This document shows, in pieces, positions 1 to 5,970 of a stretch of 14,277 nt of DNA. The notes beneath the pieces are model-generated. The model was not told where the DNA came from. It saw only the letters and a program-made list of their open reading frames with translations, and searched no databases. Positions within the stretch are counted from its first letter, which is position 1. Each line of letters starts with the position of its first letter. The DNA lies in NCBI GenBank assembly GCA_017475785.1, contig JAFVEX010000173.1, forward strand, positions 1 through 14,277, read 5' to 3'. Origin of the DNA: Eubacterium sp. GTDB taxonomy: Bacteria; Bacillota_A; Clostridia; Lachnospirales; Lachnospiraceae. The position numbers and the translations under genes are program-made.

Positions 1-60
1 AGGCAGCAGGTGGAGAAGTTTTTCGGTGGTTTGTATATGTAGTTTTGAAGGCATGTGCCA

Positions 61-86
61 TCCCCCTGCGGAAAAAGCGCGGGGGA
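61..86 (+). other. GC-rich hairpin ahead of the tRNA pair
   Basis: TCCCCC (61-66) can pair with GGGGGA (81-86), and GCG (68-70) with CGC (78-80), around an A-rich loop with T67 bulged. No T-run follows, so it is not a standard intrinsic terminator. It may end the transcript of an upstream gene whose tail could be at 1-42, or be a processing structure in the tRNA leader. Positions 1-118 otherwise hold no complete gene, and I could not place a convincing tRNA promoter. Confidence 0.3.
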
Positions 87-118
87 GCGGATCCCATGCG
101 GGATACCCCTTGTGATAA

Positions 119-190
119 TCCTCGATAGCTCAGCGGTAGAGCATTCGGCTGTTAACCGAAGGGTCGTAGGTTCAAACCCTACTCGGGGAG
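119..190 (+). tRNA. tRNA-Asn (anticodon GUU)
   Basis: A full cloverleaf can be folded by eye. The acceptor is TCCTCGA (119-125) with TCGGGGA (183-189) and discriminator G190. TAGCTCAG starts at 126. The anticodon stem TTCGG/CCGAA encloses the loop CTGTTAA with anticodon GTT at 151-153. The T arm is GTAGG-TTCAAAC-CCTAC (166-182). CCA is not encoded, so the CCA end is added after transcription. It is the first member of a two-tRNA group with tRNA-Glu downstream. Confidence 0.97.
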
Positions 191-192
191 CT

Positions 193-224
193 TCACCGGA
201 CATATGAAATCTGATGTCCGGTGA
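193..224 (+). other. Perfect 11-bp hairpin between the two tRNA genes
   Basis: TCACCGGACAT (193-203) is exactly complementary to ATGTCCGGTGA (214-224) across a 10-nt loop, and is followed by CTTTTA. The T-tract is short, so it could be a leaky terminator that sets the Asn/Glu tRNA ratio, or a processing signal in a dicistronic tRNA precursor. The sequence does not tell which. Confidence 0.7.
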
Positions 225-235
225 CTTTTATAAAT

Positions 236-307
236 GGCCCCGTGGTCAAGAGGTTAAGACATCGCCCTTTCACGGCGGTAACACGGGTTCAATTCCCGTC
301 GGGGTCA
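236..307 (+). tRNA. tRNA-Glu (anticodon UUC)
   Basis: The acceptor GGCCCCG (236-242) pairs with CGGGGTC (300-306) with one G-T wobble, and the discriminator is A307. The anticodon stem TCGCC/GGCGG encloses the loop CTTTCAC with anticodon TTC at 269-271. The T arm is ACGGG-TTCAATT-CCCGT (283-299). CCA is not encoded. An integrase remnant points at its 3' side, so this tRNA was plausibly an attachment site for an integrated element. Confidence 0.97.
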
Positions 308-312
308 TGTTT

Positions 313-350
313 GGGGAAGGTCAGTAATCATTCGGCCTTCCCCGTTTTTT
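313..350 (+). terminator. Intrinsic terminator of the tRNA pair
   Basis: GGGGAAGGTC (313-322) pairs with GGCCTTCCCC (334-343) with one G-T wobble around an 11-nt loop, followed by G and six T residues (345-350). It begins six bases after tRNA-Glu. Its last T is also the first base of the stop triplet of the minus-strand integrase remnant. Confidence 0.92.
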
Positions 351-735
351 CATTGATTTTCCGCGGTTTTTCGTGTCATGACGTGCGGTGTCCTCCATCC
401 GCCGATCTTCATGATCTGCGCGCCCGACAGCTTCAGGACTGTGTGACAGTACGACACGAAGAAGTGCCGGAGGTCGTGCAGACCGTGCAGACGGATGTGT
501 GGAAGGTTGTTCTTCTGGAGATAGTAACGAAATCTGAATGAGACCTGATCGGGAGTGAGATTACTAACGTAACCTTGCTCCCTTATTTTTTTGACGTCTC
601 AGCCAGGATCTGCACAAAGCGTGTTGAGTCTGCTGTCTTGGTTTCCTTGCGTACCAGATTGAAATTGCTGTCGTAAACGACTGCGGAATGAATGCGCAGG
701 ATGGGCGGTTTTAAAAATGTAATTGCTGAATCCAT
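350..735 (-). pseudogene. Decayed tyrosine recombinase (phage/ICE integrase), C-terminal part
   Basis: Read on the minus strand, two segments in different frames together give the catalytic half of a tyrosine integrase. From an ATG at 735 the first reads a beta-hairpin region with RIHSAVVYDSN and KETKTADSTRFVQILAE, holding the strand lysine region. After a run of seven A (586-592 on the plus strand) the frame changes; one extra A would restore it. The second segment holds GYVSNLTPDQVSFRFR, LPHIRLHGLHDLRHFF (the HxxR box) and IMKIGGWRTPHVM (the H/W box), then stops at 350. The catalytic tyrosine and the N-terminal DNA-binding and first-arginine regions are absent, so it cannot be active. The family's usual length is about 350-400 residues; this covers roughly 125. 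It converges on tRNA-Glu, the classical position of an integrase beside its attachment site. The family call is firm; the element it came from is unknown. Confidence 0.85.
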
Positions 736-750
736 AAAATATGCTATAAT
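723..750 (+). promoter_or_regulatory. Promoter of the antisense RNA (antitoxin)
   Basis: TTGCTG (723-728), a 16-nt spacer and TATAAT (745-750) preceded by TGC, an extended -10. Transcription would start near 757 and run toward the toxin's 3' end. It overlaps the first codons of the dead integrase remnant. Confidence 0.7.
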
Positions 751-756
751 AAACTC

Positions 757-852
757 AACAAGACAGCCGGAGGGTGACGCGACACCCGACCCGGCAAAGC
801 GTTAAGCTAAGAGATAGCCGTTGCTCCGACCAAGTGCAGACGGCTATTTCTT
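757..852 (+). ncRNA. Putative type I antitoxin antisense RNA
   Basis: The RNA is inferred from a strong promoter upstream and a hairpin at its end. It would be about 95 nt, with two stem-loops. The first has GCCGG/CCGGC (766-770 with 791-795) and GGGTG/CACCC (772-776 with 783-787). The second is the 814-847 hairpin. It is complementary to the 3' part of the minus-strand toxin transcript, including the last codons. This convergent 3'-overlap layout is the one known for txpA/RatA- and bsrG/SR4-type modules. The ends are estimates; no expression is shown. Confidence 0.55.
814..847. terminator. Shared hairpin at the toxin stop codon and antitoxin end
   Basis: ATAGCCGT (814-821) pairs with ACGGCTAT (840-847), and TGC/GCA can extend the stem inward with G839 bulged. 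On the plus strand it is followed by TTCTTA, a weak U-tract that may end the antisense RNA. The toxin stop codon (844-846, minus strand) lies in the stem, so ribosomes finishing the toxin would melt this structure. Confidence 0.6.
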
Positions 853-927
853 ATGTGTGAGCTTAATAATAGCCACAACTGTGTTGACAATAGTCAAAAT
901 CAGCATGAGCATCTCAAAGTCACTCAT
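844..927 (-). CDS. Small hydrophobic peptide, holin-like type I toxin
   Basis: This 27-codon gene encodes MSDFEMLMLILTIVNTVVAI followed by IKLTHKK. A GGAGGAGG ribosome binding site lies about eight bases before the ATG. One membrane helix spans roughly residues 5-21 and a basic tail follows, the form of the putative holin-like toxin family (Hol-Tox), whose members begin M-x-x-F-E-x-L-x-L. Type I toxins of this kind insert in the membrane and are silenced by a cis-encoded antisense RNA. Here a convergent promoter and paired terminators are present on the opposite strand. It lies directly beside an integrase scar, in keeping with mobile origin. The coding call rests on ribosome binding site strength, peptide composition and the module layout. 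A leader peptide is the main alternative, but no gene lies downstream in the right direction. Confidence 0.8.
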   Translation of the reverse strand: MSDFEMLMLILTIVNTVVAIIKLTHKK

Positions 928-994
928 AATAACCACCTCCTCCGACAAGACTCAGATCGGGTGGAAGCACGTCCCCGGCTGCCTGGTTCAATTT

Positions 995-1023
995 ATTATA
1001 TGGTTAACATCAAGCAGCATTCT
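995..1023 (-). promoter_or_regulatory. Probable toxin promoter
   Basis: On the minus strand a perfect TATAAT (1000 to 995) lies about 70 bases before the toxin ATG. The -35 position at about 1018-1023 reads AGAATG, a poor match. The start would be near 988, giving a leader of about 60 nt. Confidence 0.5.
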
Positions 1024-1027
1024 GATA

Positions 1028-1208
1028 TTCAGAAAGCTGATCCGGAACCAGAATGGGTAACAGAGACAGCTGAGAAACCGGCTCGAATTAGTCAGTGTTT
1101 CCTTAGGTATTTTACCATAGTTTTCAATTTTATACTTTTAACCTGGATCTCCAGCGATAGAGGGCGGCTGCCCCGATGCAGATGGAATATTGCGTTTTCC
1201 GAACATCC
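1028..1208. other. Non-coding stretch between toxin and PLP enzyme
   Basis: No credible gene is seen on either strand. The stretch is AT-rich around 1100-1145. A small inverted repeat TTCTGA-TAT-TCAGAA overlaps its left edge. The end of the minus-strand PLP enzyme transcript lacks a clear intrinsic terminator here; only a 4-bp GGGC/GCCC stem is visible near 1165-1177. Confidence 0.5.
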
Positions 1209-2303
1209 TCACAGAACTTCTTTGATTGCCTCCAGAAGCTGGTCGTTTTGCTCCGGCAGCATGAAGCAGAAGCGGAAGAACCGGTTGGAAAGAAACGGGA
1301 AGGTTGAGCAGTTTCGGATCATCAGCCCTTTGCGAATGCAGTGGTCGAATAAAAGATCTGCGTCCGCGGTCTCTTTCAGAATCTCTGCCAGTATGAAGTT
1401 AGCTGTCGGCTCATATACGCGGACGGACGGCCATGTCTTCAGAAACTCAAAGATTCTTTTCCGCTCAGTGGAGATCAGTGTTCTTGTCTGTGCAATATAA
1501 TCCTGATCCTGAAACATCAGGCAGCCTGCGATTTCCGCCAGGGAACTGATCGTCCATGGATTCTGGCGCGAGGCGATCTGCCGGGCGAGATCACGGTTGC
1601 CAGTGATGGCATATCCGAGGCGCAGGCCGGGCGCGGCAAAAAATTTGCTGGTTCCGCGCAGTACCAGAAGATTTGTATAGTAACTGGTCAGCGGGACAGA
1701 AGTGATGCGCTGTACGTCTTCCACGAATTCCACGTAGGTTTCGTCGACCATGACAAATATCCCGTGCTGCAGGCACGCGTCCAGAATCCGCCGCATCTCG
1801 GAATTTGTGATGGCGGATGAGGTCGGGTTGTTTGGATTGCAGAGTACCAGAAGTCCCAGATCATCTGTCAGACGTGCGCAGAAATCTTCCACATCCATAT
1901 GAAAATCCTGCTCCTTGCGCAGGGGGTAGTAGCGTGTCTGCCCACCCTGCAGAGAGACTTCCCGCTCGTACTCGGAATAGGTTGGTCCGAGGATCAGCGC
2001 GCGGGAAGGCCTGACCGCGCCGATCGCCAGGGAAATCAGCTCTGTAGAGCCGTTTCCGACGATAACGGAATCTGCGTCCGTTCCGCAGTACCTGCCGATG
2101 CAGTTTTTTAGCTGGCGGTAATTTCTGTCCGGGTATGTGGTGATTGCGTCCAGATGGTTCGCAAGAGACTCTCTGAGGCTCCCTGAGATGCCGAGTGGAT
2201 TGATATTCTCGGAAAAACTGATAATTTCTTCCTTTTTTATATGATAGATGGACTCAATCTGTTCCAGATCGCTGCCGTGAAAATGATCTTTATGGTTGAG
2301 CAT
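1209..2303 (-). CDS. PLP-dependent aminotransferase-fold enzyme, CobD/HisC-like
   Basis: This 364-residue protein belongs to the fold-type I PLP enzymes near threonine-phosphate decarboxylase (CobD) and histidinol-phosphate aminotransferase (HisC). Visible landmarks are HGSDLEQI at 9-16, SENINPLG at 31-38, GNGSTELI at 83-90, the CNPNNPT loop at 155-161, DETY at 187-190, the Schiff-base lysine K220 in RGTSKFFA, and the carboxylate-binding arginine R228 in PGLRLGY. The HGSD and NPLG start resembles CobD more than HisC. CobD makes aminopropanol phosphate for cobalamin, but no cobalamin or histidine genes are nearby, so the substrate is uncertain. The ATG at 2303 is chosen because GGAGGG lies four bases ahead and the family motif begins just after it; the upstream in-frame extension is across the promoter. 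It is transcribed alone, divergent from the four-gene cassette. Confidence 0.85.
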   Translation of the reverse strand: MLNHKDHFHGSDLEQIESIYHIKKEEIISFSENINPLGISGSLRESLANHLDAITTYPDRNYRQLKNCIGRYCGTDADSVIVGNGSTELISLAIGAVRPSRALILGPTYSEYEREVSLQGGQTRYYPLRKEQDFHMDVEDFCARLTDDLGLLVLCNPNNPTSSAITNSEMRRILDACLQHGIFVMVDETYVEFVEDVQRITSVPLTSYYTNLLVLRGTSKFFAAPGLRLGYAITGNRDLARQIASRQNPWTISSLAEIAGCLMFQDQDYIAQTRTLISTERKRIFEFLKTWPSVRVYEPTANFILAEILKETADADLLFDHCIRKGLMIRNCSTFPFLSNRFFRFCFMLPEQNDQLLEAIKEVL

Positions 2304-2357
2304 AATACCCTCCGTGGTGTATACTGAAAGGTGGACTTTTGTCGGAACATATTTTAC

Positions 2358-2386
2358 ATCATAAACATGGGCTATAAGATAGTCAA
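2358..2386 (-). promoter_or_regulatory. Promoter of the CobD/HisC-like gene
   Basis: On the minus strand TTGACT (2386 to 2381), a 17-nt spacer and TATGAT (2363 to 2358) form a near-consensus vegetative promoter. It lies in the 108-bp divergent gap. Plus-strand promoter candidates for the cassette overlap it (TTTACA at 2353 with TAAGAT at 2375, or TTGTCG at 2339 with TAAACA at 2362), so the two directions may compete. Confidence 0.75.
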
Positions 2387-2411
2387 GTATTGGAATTGGA
2401 AAAAGGGCTGA

Positions 2412-5400
2412 ATGGTTATGAGTGCAGCAGTGGCGGATCACACCTGGCGCGATCAGGATCTCCCGGATATGGATAAATCAGAAGAGACGTTCAGGATCTC
2501 GCTGGTACCAGGGGAAAAATATACGCAGAAGATTTCCGTGTCCGCACAGGACAAGCGGAAGGTAAAGGGCATTGTAACGTCAGATCACAGACGTATTCTG
2601 CTGTCGGAGGCAGAATTGAACAGCAGTTTGTGTGAGCTGATGTTTGGAATTGACACGAAGGGGCTGCGCGAGGGGGACCACATCGACGGTTCCATCCTGT
2701 TTATCACAAATCTGGGTGAAGACGCGATCCCGGTGCATGTGGAAATTGTAAAGGAAAAGAAGCGCCAGCATGAGAGAACGCTGCGGACGCTGGATGATTT
2801 TGCGGAGGTGTGTCAGAGAAGTCTTCGTGAGGGATTCCGCGTGTATACGGGCGGCCGTTTTCAGGATCTCCTTGCGGGAAATGACGCGAAGTACCGCGCG
2901 CTTTATGCGGGCATGTCACACAATCCGGTCACATACCAGCACATGGAGGAATTCCTTGTCGCCGCAGGCAGGAAGGAGGCGCTGGAGTTTTCGATTGACC
3001 GAGAAGAGGCGTCCTTTATTCATCTGGAGCATTCCGAGCGCAGCACGCTGTATCTCTACAAGAATACGTGGGGATACGCGCAGCTGGATGTGGAGGTGCA
3101 GGGTGATTTTCTGCATGTCCTGAAGAAGCAGATTACGACGGATGGATTTGTCGGCAAGGTTTTTTCGCTGGACTTTATCGTCGATTTTGAAAAACTGGGT
3201 TCAGGAATCCGGAGAGGCGCCATTATCATCCGTGCCGCGCATCAGACCATGGCGCTGCAGGTGGCGGCCACACGGCTTTCTGAGGAGGAACTTGTGCCGG
3301 ATCACCGGGAAAAGCAGCGGCTGGTCACTCTTACGCGCACATATCTGGAGGCGCGGCTGTTTCCGCAGGATGCGGATGGCTGGACGGAAGACGCAAGGGA
3401 AGAAATCCGCGCGCTGCGGGAAATGCAGCCGGAAAAGCCGGCTTATATGCTTTGTGAGGCGGCGCTGGCGTATGAGGAGGAAGACCCTGCCCGCGTGATG
3501 GAATGCCTGTGGCCGATGAAGGAAGGCGAAGTCACGCTGGAGGACAATCGAGAGAAGGCAGCATATCTGTATCTCGCCAAGGCGGTCGGCCTCCTGCCGG
3601 ACGAAAACAGGAATATTCTGCCGAGACTGAAGGCATATTATCAGGCGGAACCGGAAAGCTATCTGCTGCTGAATCTGATGCTGCGCGAGGGGGCTTTGGG
3701 AGAAGCGCCGGAGAAGCGGCTGGAGCGGCTGAAGCTCTGCTATGAAGCAGGCTGCAACAGCCCGTTTCTGCTGCAGGACGCCTGGAGCATGATCAGCGCG
3801 GATGACAAGCTGCTCCGCAGGCTGGATCCCTTTATGATCCGGGTGCTGCAGTTTGCCGCCCGGTACGAATTGCTGACAGAGGCGCATCATGCGAGAATTG
3901 CGTTCCTCTCTCATAACCTGAAGCGGTTTTCACCGCAGGTATATGAGCTCCTGGCGGAGGGATGGAAGCTGCACGCTTCCGATGAGCTGCTGGAGGCAGT
4001 TAACGCGCTGATCATCAAGGGACAGCCGGTTCAGAAGCAGTACCACGCCTGGTACGCGCGGGCTATTGCGCATGATCTGCGGATTACCAATTTATATGAG
4101 TATTACATGAATACCATCGAGGAAGTGCCAGAGGAGGGGCTTCCTGTCCCGGTACTTCTGTATTTCGCCGCGAATGATACACTGGACGCGCGGCACAGGG
4201 CGTTTCTGTACGCAAGCATTATCCGGGCGAAATCGGAGCGGCCGGAATTTTACCAAATGTATCTGGGTAAAATGCACGCGTTCGCGGAGCAAGCGCTGGA
4301 GAGAGGGCTGATCAATGATGATTTTGCGCTGCTGTACCAGACTTTCTTCATGAAGCCCAGAGAGGGCAGGACGGCCGCGCTGATGGCCGGTGTTCTGTTT
4401 GTCCGCAGACTCGTCTGTGAAGACCCGGCCATTCAGAATGTATATGTTTCTTATGAAGGGATTGCGGGGGAATCGAGGTTTCCCGTAATCGACGGAATCG
4501 CGTACCCGGCAGTTTACGCCGCGGACGCGGCGCTGGTCTTTGAGGACAGCGCCCGCAGGCGTCTCTGCACGGGAATCTCGTATGAGCTGACGCCTGTCTT
4601 TGAGGTGGATGAGACAGCTGCCGCGGCGCTGCGGCAGAACGTGCGGCAGACAGGCCTTCTGTATTATGGATGCGGCACGCATCCCTACGAGATGCGGATT
4701 CAGGAGTCAAACCTCCACATTTACCGGCTCGCCGCGGAGCATGAAGGCTTCACGGACCGGTACCGCCAGGCGATCCGCAGGAAGCTGATCGATTATTATC
4801 TCGGGAGACCGGGTGATTTCGGGCGGATTGAATTCGTCGGCCAGCTCGACCCGGAGCGGTATGCAGCGGCAGATAAGGCAGGGACGGTCTCGCTTCTGAT
4901 GGAAGAGGGCAGGTATGAGGATGTTTTTCATCTGATTACGGAGTACGGATATGAGCGTGTCGGGGAGGGCGATCTCCTGCAGCTCGCGAGCAGGCTGATC
5001 ATGCGCCGCGATCAGGCGTATGATGAGGAACTGCTGTACCTGACCATGCGCGTCTATAAAAGCGGGAAATATGATGACAACATGCTGGTTTACCTGCGGG
5101 AGTACCTGGACGGGCCCGTCCGCACGCTGTCCGGACTGTGGAAAAAACTTTCGGGATTCCAGCTTGAGACGGTCCATCTGGCGGAAAAAATCCTGAAGCA
5201 GTCGGTTTTTTCCCACGTTTTTCCACATTACGAGGATGAGATTGTCAGGGATTATGTCCGCGCGCGCGGCAGCATGAAGGTCGTGTCGGCGTATCTTGGG
5301 CACGCCTCCCGCGCGTATCTGACGGCAGGGCGTCCGATGCCGGAGGAACTGTTTACGTGTGCCGAGCTTTTGATGGATCAGGAGACGGTAATCAGCACAG

Positions 5401-5954
5401 GAACAAAAATCAGCCTGCTGAAATACTACTCTGAGCAGACGGCGCTGACAGAAGCGCGCGCAGGCAGGGCAGAGGCGCTGCTGACAGAGCTGACGGACCG
5501 CGGCATACGGTTTGGCTTTTTCCAGAAGCTGCCGCCGCAGCTGATCGAGAAATACCAGATTACCGACAAGCTGTTTATCGAGGAGCATCTGGAACCTGGC
5601 GCGCGTGTGACGCTGCACTACCGCCTGCAGGAAGGAGCGATGGTTCCCGGCCAGTGGATTCACGAGCCGATGAAGGAAATGTATCATGGGATTTACGTCA
5701 AGGAACTGCTTCTGTTCTACGGTGAGACAATGACCTGGTACATTAGTGTCGCAAAAGGAGACAAAGAGAGAAATCTCAAAGAGCAGCAGGCTGCGATTAC
5801 CAGTACAGACCTCCAGGGAGACAGCCGGTTCTCGATGCTGAACCGCATGCTGAAGGCACGGGCCGATGGTGACGAACCGGCGTTCGCGCAGGAGCTTGAT
5901 AAGTATCTCTGGAAGGATGCGTATGTAAAGAATTTCTTACAGATCATGGAGTGA
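2412..5954 (+). CDS. Large DUF5717-like protein of unknown function (1180 aa)
   Basis: No enzyme motif is visible. There is no signal peptide or membrane helix, so it is probably cytosolic. Residues about 25-120 and 190-295 look like two beta-sandwich domains, with alternating hydrophobic strands such as DHIDGSILFITNLG and STLYLYKNTWGYAQLDVEVQ. Residues about 300-650 are helical and rich in Leu, Ala, Tyr and Glu, with TPR-like spacing. A second beta-rich part (about 655-735) includes GVLFVRRLVCEDP and VYVSYEG. More helices follow, then a C-terminal beta domain (about 1060-1120) with VTLHYRLQEG and MTWYISVAKGD. From memory this layout matches the DUF5717 family found beside DUF5716 genes in Lachnospiraceae. 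The ATG at 2412 has AAAGGG close upstream; ATG 2418 in the same frame is equally possible. It is first in a four-gene cassette, 16 nt from the Hsp70/actin-fold gene, and may be a scaffold. That role is inference. Confidence 0.85.
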   Translation: MVMSAAVADHTWRDQDLPDMDKSEETFRISLVPGEKYTQKISVSAQDKRKVKGIVTSDHRRILLSEAELNSSLCELMFGIDTKGLREGDHIDGSILFITNLGEDAIPVHVEIVKEKKRQHERTLRTLDDFAEVCQRSLREGFRVYTGGRFQDLLAGNDAKYRALYAGMSHNPVTYQHMEEFLVAAGRKEALEFSIDREEASFIHLEHSERSTLYLYKNTWGYAQLDVEVQGDFLHVLKKQITTDGFVGKVFSLDFIVDFEKLGSGIRRGAIIIRAAHQTMALQVAATRLSEEELVPDHREKQRLVTLTRTYLEARLFPQDADGWTEDAREEIRALREMQPEKPAYMLCEAALAYEEEDPARVMECLWPMKEGEVTLEDNREKAAYLYLAKAVGLLPDENRNILPRLKAYYQAEPESYLLLNLMLREGALGEAPEKRLERLKLCYEAGCNSPFLLQDAWSMISADDKLLRRLDPFMIRVLQFAARYELLTEAHHARIAFLSHNLKRFSPQVYELLAEGWKLHASDELLEAVNALIIKGQPVQKQYHAWYARAIAHDLRITNLYEYYMNTIEEVPEEGLPVPVLLYFAANDTLDARHRAFLYASIIRAKSERPEFYQMYLGKMHAFAEQALERGLINDDFALLYQTFFMKPREGRTAALMAGVLFVRRLVCEDPAIQNVYVSYEGIAGESRFPVIDGIAYPAVYAADAALVFEDSARRRLCTGISYELTPVFEVDETAAAALRQNVRQTGLLYYGCGTHPYEMRIQESNLHIYRLAAEHEGFTDRYRQAIRRKLIDYYLGRPGDFGRIEFVGQLDPERYAAADKAGTVSLLMEEGRYEDVFHLITEYGYERVGEGDLLQLASRLIMRRDQAYDEELLYLTMRVYKSGKYDDNMLVYLREYLDGPVRTLSGLWKKLSGFQLETVHLAEKILKQSVFSHVFPHYEDEIVRDYVRARGSMKVVSAYLGHASRAYLTAGRPMPEELFTCAELLMDQETVISTGTKISLLKYYSEQTALTEARAGRAEALLTELTDRGIRFGFFQKLPPQLIEKYQITDKLFIEEHLEPGARVTLHYRLQEGAMVPGQWIHEPMKEMYHGIYVKELLLFYGETMTWYISVAKGDKERNLKEQQAAITSTDLQGDSRFSMLNRMLKARADGDEPAFAQELDKYLWKDAYVKNFLQIME

Positions 5955-5970
5955 ACAAGGGGAACGCGAA

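Noticed and set aside
1..42. Possible C-terminal tail of an upstream gene (RQQVEKFFGGLYM then TAG)
   Set aside because: Thirteen residues with no recognisable motif; another frame is also open across the region, so it is not claimed as a gene.
114..119. GATAAT with upstream TGT as a -10 for tRNA-Asn
   Set aside because: It ends at the first base of the mature tRNA, so transcription would start inside the tRNA.
221..541. 106-codon plus-strand open frame across tRNA-Glu and the integrase scar
   Set aside because: It runs through the tRNA gene and its terminator, has no ribosome binding site, and the minus strand carries recognisable integrase motifs over the same bases.
884..889. TTGACA on the plus strand inside the toxin gene as a promoter -35
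   Set aside because: No -10-like hexamer lies 16-18 bases downstream, and the triplets encode the toxin helix on the other strand.
1143..1208. 22-codon minus-strand frame (MFGKRNIPSASG...) after the PLP enzyme
   Set aside because: No ribosome binding site, no hydrophobic or family character, and it begins almost at the preceding stop codon.
853..1500. 215-codon plus-strand open frame
   Set aside because: It overlaps the toxin and the end of the PLP enzyme gene in antisense, shows no family resemblance and has no ribosome binding site.
3201..3914. Long minus-strand open frames across the cassette, such as 237 codons here and 379 codons at 5944-7083
   Set aside because: They are antisense shadows of well-supported plus-strand genes, with biased composition and no ribosome binding sites.
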